Origin: Carnobacterium_A antarcticum
GTDB taxonomy: Bacteria > Bacillota > Bacilli > Lactobacillales > Carnobacteriaceae
Assembly: GCF_042658365.1 (NCBI RefSeq)
Contig: NZ_JBHSQC010000002.1
Strand: one strand, 5' to 3'
DNA length: 64,000 nucleotides
The number at the start of each line of letters is the position of its first letter. Position 1 is the first letter of the stretch. Below the pieces are notes generated by a model that saw only the letters and a list, made by a program, of their open reading frames with translations, was not told the DNA's origin and searched no databases. Positions 61,055-64,000 of this stretch are shown here, in pieces. A program made the translations under genes and the position numbers.

Positions 61055-62539
61055 ATGGAAAACATAAGAAAAAAAGAACTAACTGCTTATCAAGAGCGTG
61101 GATATAAAGAAGATTTGCTCCCTAAAACTAAAGAAAAACGAACATGGTCGACCTTTAACTACTTTACGATTTGGATGGGTTCGGTTCATAACGTTCCCAA
61201 CTATGTAGCTGTTGGAGGTTTTCTAGCTTTAGGTTTATCTCCCATTAATGTTATGCTAGCTATTGTTGTTAGTGCATTAGTTGTAGCAGGAATTATGATT
61301 TTGAATGGAGCAGCCGGCAGCAAATACGGTATTCCTTTTTCAATGATTTTAAAAGCATCTTACGGTATTCGTGGAGCATTGTTTCCAGGATTCTTACGAG
61401 GTTGTGTTGCAGCTATTATGTGGTATGGGCTTCAAACGTATACCGGTTCGCAAGCTTTACTGATTTTGATTGCTAAAATCTGGCCTGGTTTTTTGGATAT
61501 AGGTGCAAATGTTAAGTTCTTTGGTATTTCTTTACCGGGCTTGATCGCCTTCGCTCTTTTCTGGGTTGTCAATCTATACATCGGATTAGGCGGCGGAGAC
61601 GTCTTGAAAAAATTTACTGCTGTTTTAAATCCTTTGATTTATATCGTTTTTGGCGGAATGACCATTTGGGCATTGAACGTCGGCGGCGGTCTTGCAAATG
61701 TCTTGAAATACCGTCCGGAAGGCTTTAACAACTCTGGAACTTCTTTATTGGCTTTCCTAGTCATTATTAACGCTGTTGTTGCCGTTTGGGCTGCCCCAGC
61801 TGTAAGCGCTTCGGATTTCACACAAAACGCTAAATCATTCAAGAGCCAAGCTGTTGGTCAATTTAGCGGATTGCTGGTTTCTTATATTGTATTCGCTTTT
61901 ACTAGTGTTATTATCCTAGCAGGGGCTAGTGTTTATTACGGCAATGATACATGGAATGTTTTAGATATCGTTAACAGCTGGGATAGTTTGCCAGCTATCG
62001 CTCTTGCAACAATTGTTTTATTGATGACGACCATTTCTACAAACGCAGCTGGAAATATTGTTCCTGCTGGTTTCCAAATAGCGGCACTATTCCCTTCTAA
62101 AATCAATTACAAACAAGGGGTCGTTATTGCGAGTATTGTCAGTTTCTTACTAATGCCTTGGAAGCTAATGGAAAACCAAACCAGTATTTATGCTTTCCTT
62201 GATATTATTGGAGGCATTTTGGGACCTGTTATTGGTATTATGTTAGCTCATTACTTTGTTATTATGAAACAAGATATCAACTTAGCTCAGCTGTATCCTG
62301 AAAAAGGCGATTACAGTTATTATAAAGGCGGCTTCAATATTTTTGCTTTTGTTGTAACCATCATTGCCAGTTTCCTAGCTTTCTCAGGCAAGTTTATCCC
62401 CGCTCTTTCTGCTCTTGCAAACCTGACTTGGATTGTCGGTGTCATTGCGGCTTTCATTCTTTATATCATTGGAATGTCGTTCTACCGTAAAGCAAATCCT
62501 AAGTTTGATGAAATGAATGCGGACACAGATGCTATTTAA
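61055..62539 (+). CDS. pucI: NCS1-family allantoin permease
   Basis: The 494-residue permease has 12 TM segments. The NCS1 signatures are TWSTFNYFTIWMGSVHNVPNY (substrate and Na+ site helix 1), SKYGIPFSMILKASYGIRG and AIMWYGLQTYTGSQAL. Together with the allantoinase 47 bases downstream, this indicates allantoin uptake rather than hydantoin or cytosine. The ATG at 61055 follows GGAAGGGG by five bases; an in-frame TTG at 61040 is less likely. A cre-like site lies upstream. Confidence 0.88.
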   Translation: MENIRKKELTAYQERGYKEDLLPKTKEKRTWSTFNYFTIWMGSVHNVPNYVAVGGFLALGLSPINVMLAIVVSALVVAGIMILNGAAGSKYGIPFSMILKASYGIRGALFPGFLRGCVAAIMWYGLQTYTGSQALLILIAKIWPGFLDIGANVKFFGISLPGLIAFALFWVVNLYIGLGGGDVLKKFTAVLNPLIYIVFGGMTIWALNVGGGLANVLKYRPEGFNNSGTSLLAFLVIINAVVAVWAAPAVSASDFTQNAKSFKSQAVGQFSGLLVSYIVFAFTSVIILAGASVYYGNDTWNVLDIVNSWDSLPAIALATIVLLMTTISTNAAGNIVPAGFQIAALFPSKINYKQGVVIASIVSFLLMPWKLMENQTSIYAFLDIIGGILGPVIGIMLAHYFVIMKQDINLAQLYPEKGDYSYYKGGFNIFAFVVTIIASFLAFSGKFIPALSALANLTWIVGVIAAFILYIIGMSFYRKANPKFDEMNADTDAI

Positions 62540-62586
62540 CCTTATGTACAAACTTTAAAAACCATTATATTTTAGGAGGAAAAGAA

Positions 62587-63939
62587 ATGAACTATGATTT
62601 ACTAATAAAAAATGGAACTGTAATTTTAGAAAGCGAAGCAATCGTAACGGATGTTGCGGTAAAAGATGGAAAAATCGCAGCCATCGGTTCTGATTTGTCA
62701 GATGCCAGTGAAGTGGTTGATGCTCGCGGCTTAATTGTTTCTCCTGGAATGATTGACCCGCACGTGCATATTTCTGAACCTGGCAGAACAGAATGGGAAG
62801 GTTATGTAACCGGAACAAAAGCAGCAGCTAAAGGCGGCGTAACTTCATTTATTGAAATGCCTTTGAACCAATTACCTGCTACTGTGGATAGAGAATCGCT
62901 GCAAATCAAATTTGACGTTGCTAAAGGAAAAATGACAACAGATGTTGCTGTCTTTGGCGGATTGACTCCAAGAAACTTAGATGACATCAGCGACTTAGAT
63001 GAAGACGGCGTAACCGCTTATAAATGTTTCATGGCAACTTGCGGCGACCGCAGCAAACCTGAAGACTTTGAAAATGTTGATGACTATTCATTGTACGAAG
63101 GAATGAGACGGATTGCTAAAACAGGTAAAATCTTAGCTATTCATGCTGAAAATGCAGCTATCACCGATCGCTTAGGTCAAATTGCTGCTGAAACTGGTCC
63201 TAGAACATTGAAAGCTTATGTAGAATCTCGTCCAGTCTTTACTGAAGTTGAACCGATTCGTCGCGCGATCCTTTTCGCTAAAGAAACAGGTTGCCGTATT
63301 CATATTTGTCACGTTGCGTGTCCTGAAGGTGTTGAAGAAGTTACTAAAGCACGTGCTGAAGGTGTCGATGTAACCTGTGAAACATGTACTCACAACTTCT
63401 ACTTTGTAACAGATGAATTAGACGCAATTGGAAATGTTGCTAAATGTTCTCCTCCAATCCGCGACAAAAAAAATCAAGACGGCTTATGGGAAAAATTATT
63501 CAAAGAAGAAATCTCTTTTGCTGTTTCTGACCACTCTCCTTGTACTCCTGATTTAAAAGAAGGCGATGCTTTCTCAGCTTGGGGCGGAGTTGCTGGATTA
63601 CAAAATAACGTTGACGTTATGTTTGACGAAGCCGTTCAAAAACGCGGAATGTCTTTAGAACAATTTGGACGCATTATTTCATCTAATGCTGCTGATCGTT
63701 ACAACTTAAATGCTAAAGGCAGAATCAGCATTGGAAAAGACGCTGACTTCGTCTTTATCAAACCAGATGCACCTTATGTCTTAAAAGCTGAAGACTTAGA
63801 ATACAAAAACAAACTTAGTCCTTATATCGGTCGTGAAATCGGAGCTCAAGTTGTAAAAACAATTTTACGCGGACAAACCATTTACGATCAAAAAACTGGC
63901 GTAACCGAAACACCAAAAGGTCAATTTATTTTAAACTAA
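62587..63939 (+). CDS. allB: Allantoinase
   Basis: This zinc amidohydrolase opens the allantoin ring to give allantoate. It has the metal motif MIDPHVHISEPGRTEWEG near residue 55-75 and the carbamylated lysine in VTAYKCFMATCGDRS near 150. Further metal histidines are in AIHAENAAI and IHICHVACPEG, and the catalytic Asp in AVSDHSPCTPDLKEGDAFSAWGG near 320. At 450 residues it matches AllB. TAGGAGG site. A group II intron end begins five bases after the stop, so any following pathway genes are separated from this operon. Confidence 0.94.
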   Translation: MNYDLLIKNGTVILESEAIVTDVAVKDGKIAAIGSDLSDASEVVDARGLIVSPGMIDPHVHISEPGRTEWEGYVTGTKAAAKGGVTSFIEMPLNQLPATVDRESLQIKFDVAKGKMTTDVAVFGGLTPRNLDDISDLDEDGVTAYKCFMATCGDRSKPEDFENVDDYSLYEGMRRIAKTGKILAIHAENAAITDRLGQIAAETGPRTLKAYVESRPVFTEVEPIRRAILFAKETGCRIHICHVACPEGVEEVTKARAEGVDVTCETCTHNFYFVTDELDAIGNVAKCSPPIRDKKNQDGLWEKLFKEEISFAVSDHSPCTPDLKEGDAFSAWGGVAGLQNNVDVMFDEAVQKRGMSLEQFGRIISSNAADRYNLNAKGRISIGKDADFVFIKPDAPYVLKAEDLEYKNKLSPYIGREIGAQVVKTILRGQTIYDQKTGVTETPKGQFILN

Positions 63940-63944
63940 CAACG

Positions 63945-64000
63945 AATCGAGTAGGAGGAGCCTTACGGCTCCGACCTCTCACACCACCGTACGTACCGTT
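63945..64000 (-). mobile_element. Group II intron, 3' end (domain V part and domain VI), continues beyond the window
   Basis: Read on the minus strand, the last 56 bases end in GGAGCC-GTAA-GGCTCC followed by TCCTACTCGATT. This is the domain VI hairpin with its bulged branch-point A and the usual intron 3' terminus. The sequence just before, GTACGTACGGTGGTGTGAG, is the 3' strand of domain V. The body and reverse transcriptase lie outside the window. Confidence 0.8.

Noticed and set aside
1..64000. CRISPR array, tRNA or rRNA genes, prophage genes
   Set aside because: No regularly spaced repeats, no cloverleaf with conserved TTCRA arm, and no phage structural or integrase reading frames were seen.

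Overview
The window is low-GC Gram-positive DNA: AT-rich, with strong AGGAGG-type ribosome binding sites, short poly-U terminators, catabolite-response (cre-like) sites and LplABC/YesMN-type sugar import. Gene content (orphan PTS EIIC, RbsR-K-D-A-C-B, streptococcal-style N-glycan enzymes, BY-kinase polysaccharide genes) suggests a Lactobacillales host. I think Carnobacteriaceae or Enterococcaceae is most likely (inference; no 16S or core marker is present).

Layout. (1) 1-2.8 kb: a deoxynucleoside kinase, a papain-fold C39-like cysteine peptidase and a stand-alone dihydrolipoyl dehydrogenase. (2) 3.0-20.5 kb, minus strand: a 15-gene Wzx/Wzy-type polysaccharide cluster. In transcription order it holds an amino-sugar aminotransferase, a GT4, a FemX-like protein, the initiating sugar phosphotransferase, a second FemX-like protein, a GT2, Wzy (preceded by a coupled 24-codon ORF), a GT4, Wzx, a GT14-like enzyme, a membrane 4,6-dehydratase, the CpsC/CpsD pair and two GT2 proteins with eroded motifs. 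(3) 20.5-25.7 kb: a 1-kb region without a convincing gene, a Cys-rich copper-binding protein, then a 6-phospho-beta-glycosidase/EIIC/GntR unit. (4) 25.9-31.6 kb: the ribose operon rbsRKDACB with a clear promoter, operator and cre. (5) 31.9-54.5 kb: an orphan fumarylacetoacetate-hydrolase-fold protein, then a large N-glycan utilisation locus. Its enzymes are GH38, GH1, GH125, GH92, GH2 and GH20, none with a signal peptide. It also has an LplABC-like importer without ATPase, a YesL/YesM/YesN sensing system and a GntR-LacI hybrid regulator. (6) 55-64 kb: purine/ureide catabolism, with an AllH-like protein frameshifted in an A11 tract, a CodA-like amidohydrolase, two transporters, an NCS1 allantoin permease and allantoinase. 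The window ends in the 3' end of a group II intron on the minus strand.

How the parts work together. Region 5 reads as one pathway: a sensor kinase and binding protein detect and import oligosaccharide; GH2 and GH20 remove galactose and GlcNAc; GH92, GH125 and GH38 remove alpha-1,2, alpha-1,6 and alpha-1,3 mannose; the GH1 enzyme is left as a candidate for the remaining beta-linked core. Cre-like sites before the GH20, lplB, yesL, rbsR and allantoin genes point to shared CcpA control. In region 2, the 4,6-dehydratase and aminotransferase imply an amino-dideoxy sugar, and two paralogous FemX/GNAT-like proteins may acylate or aminoacylate it.
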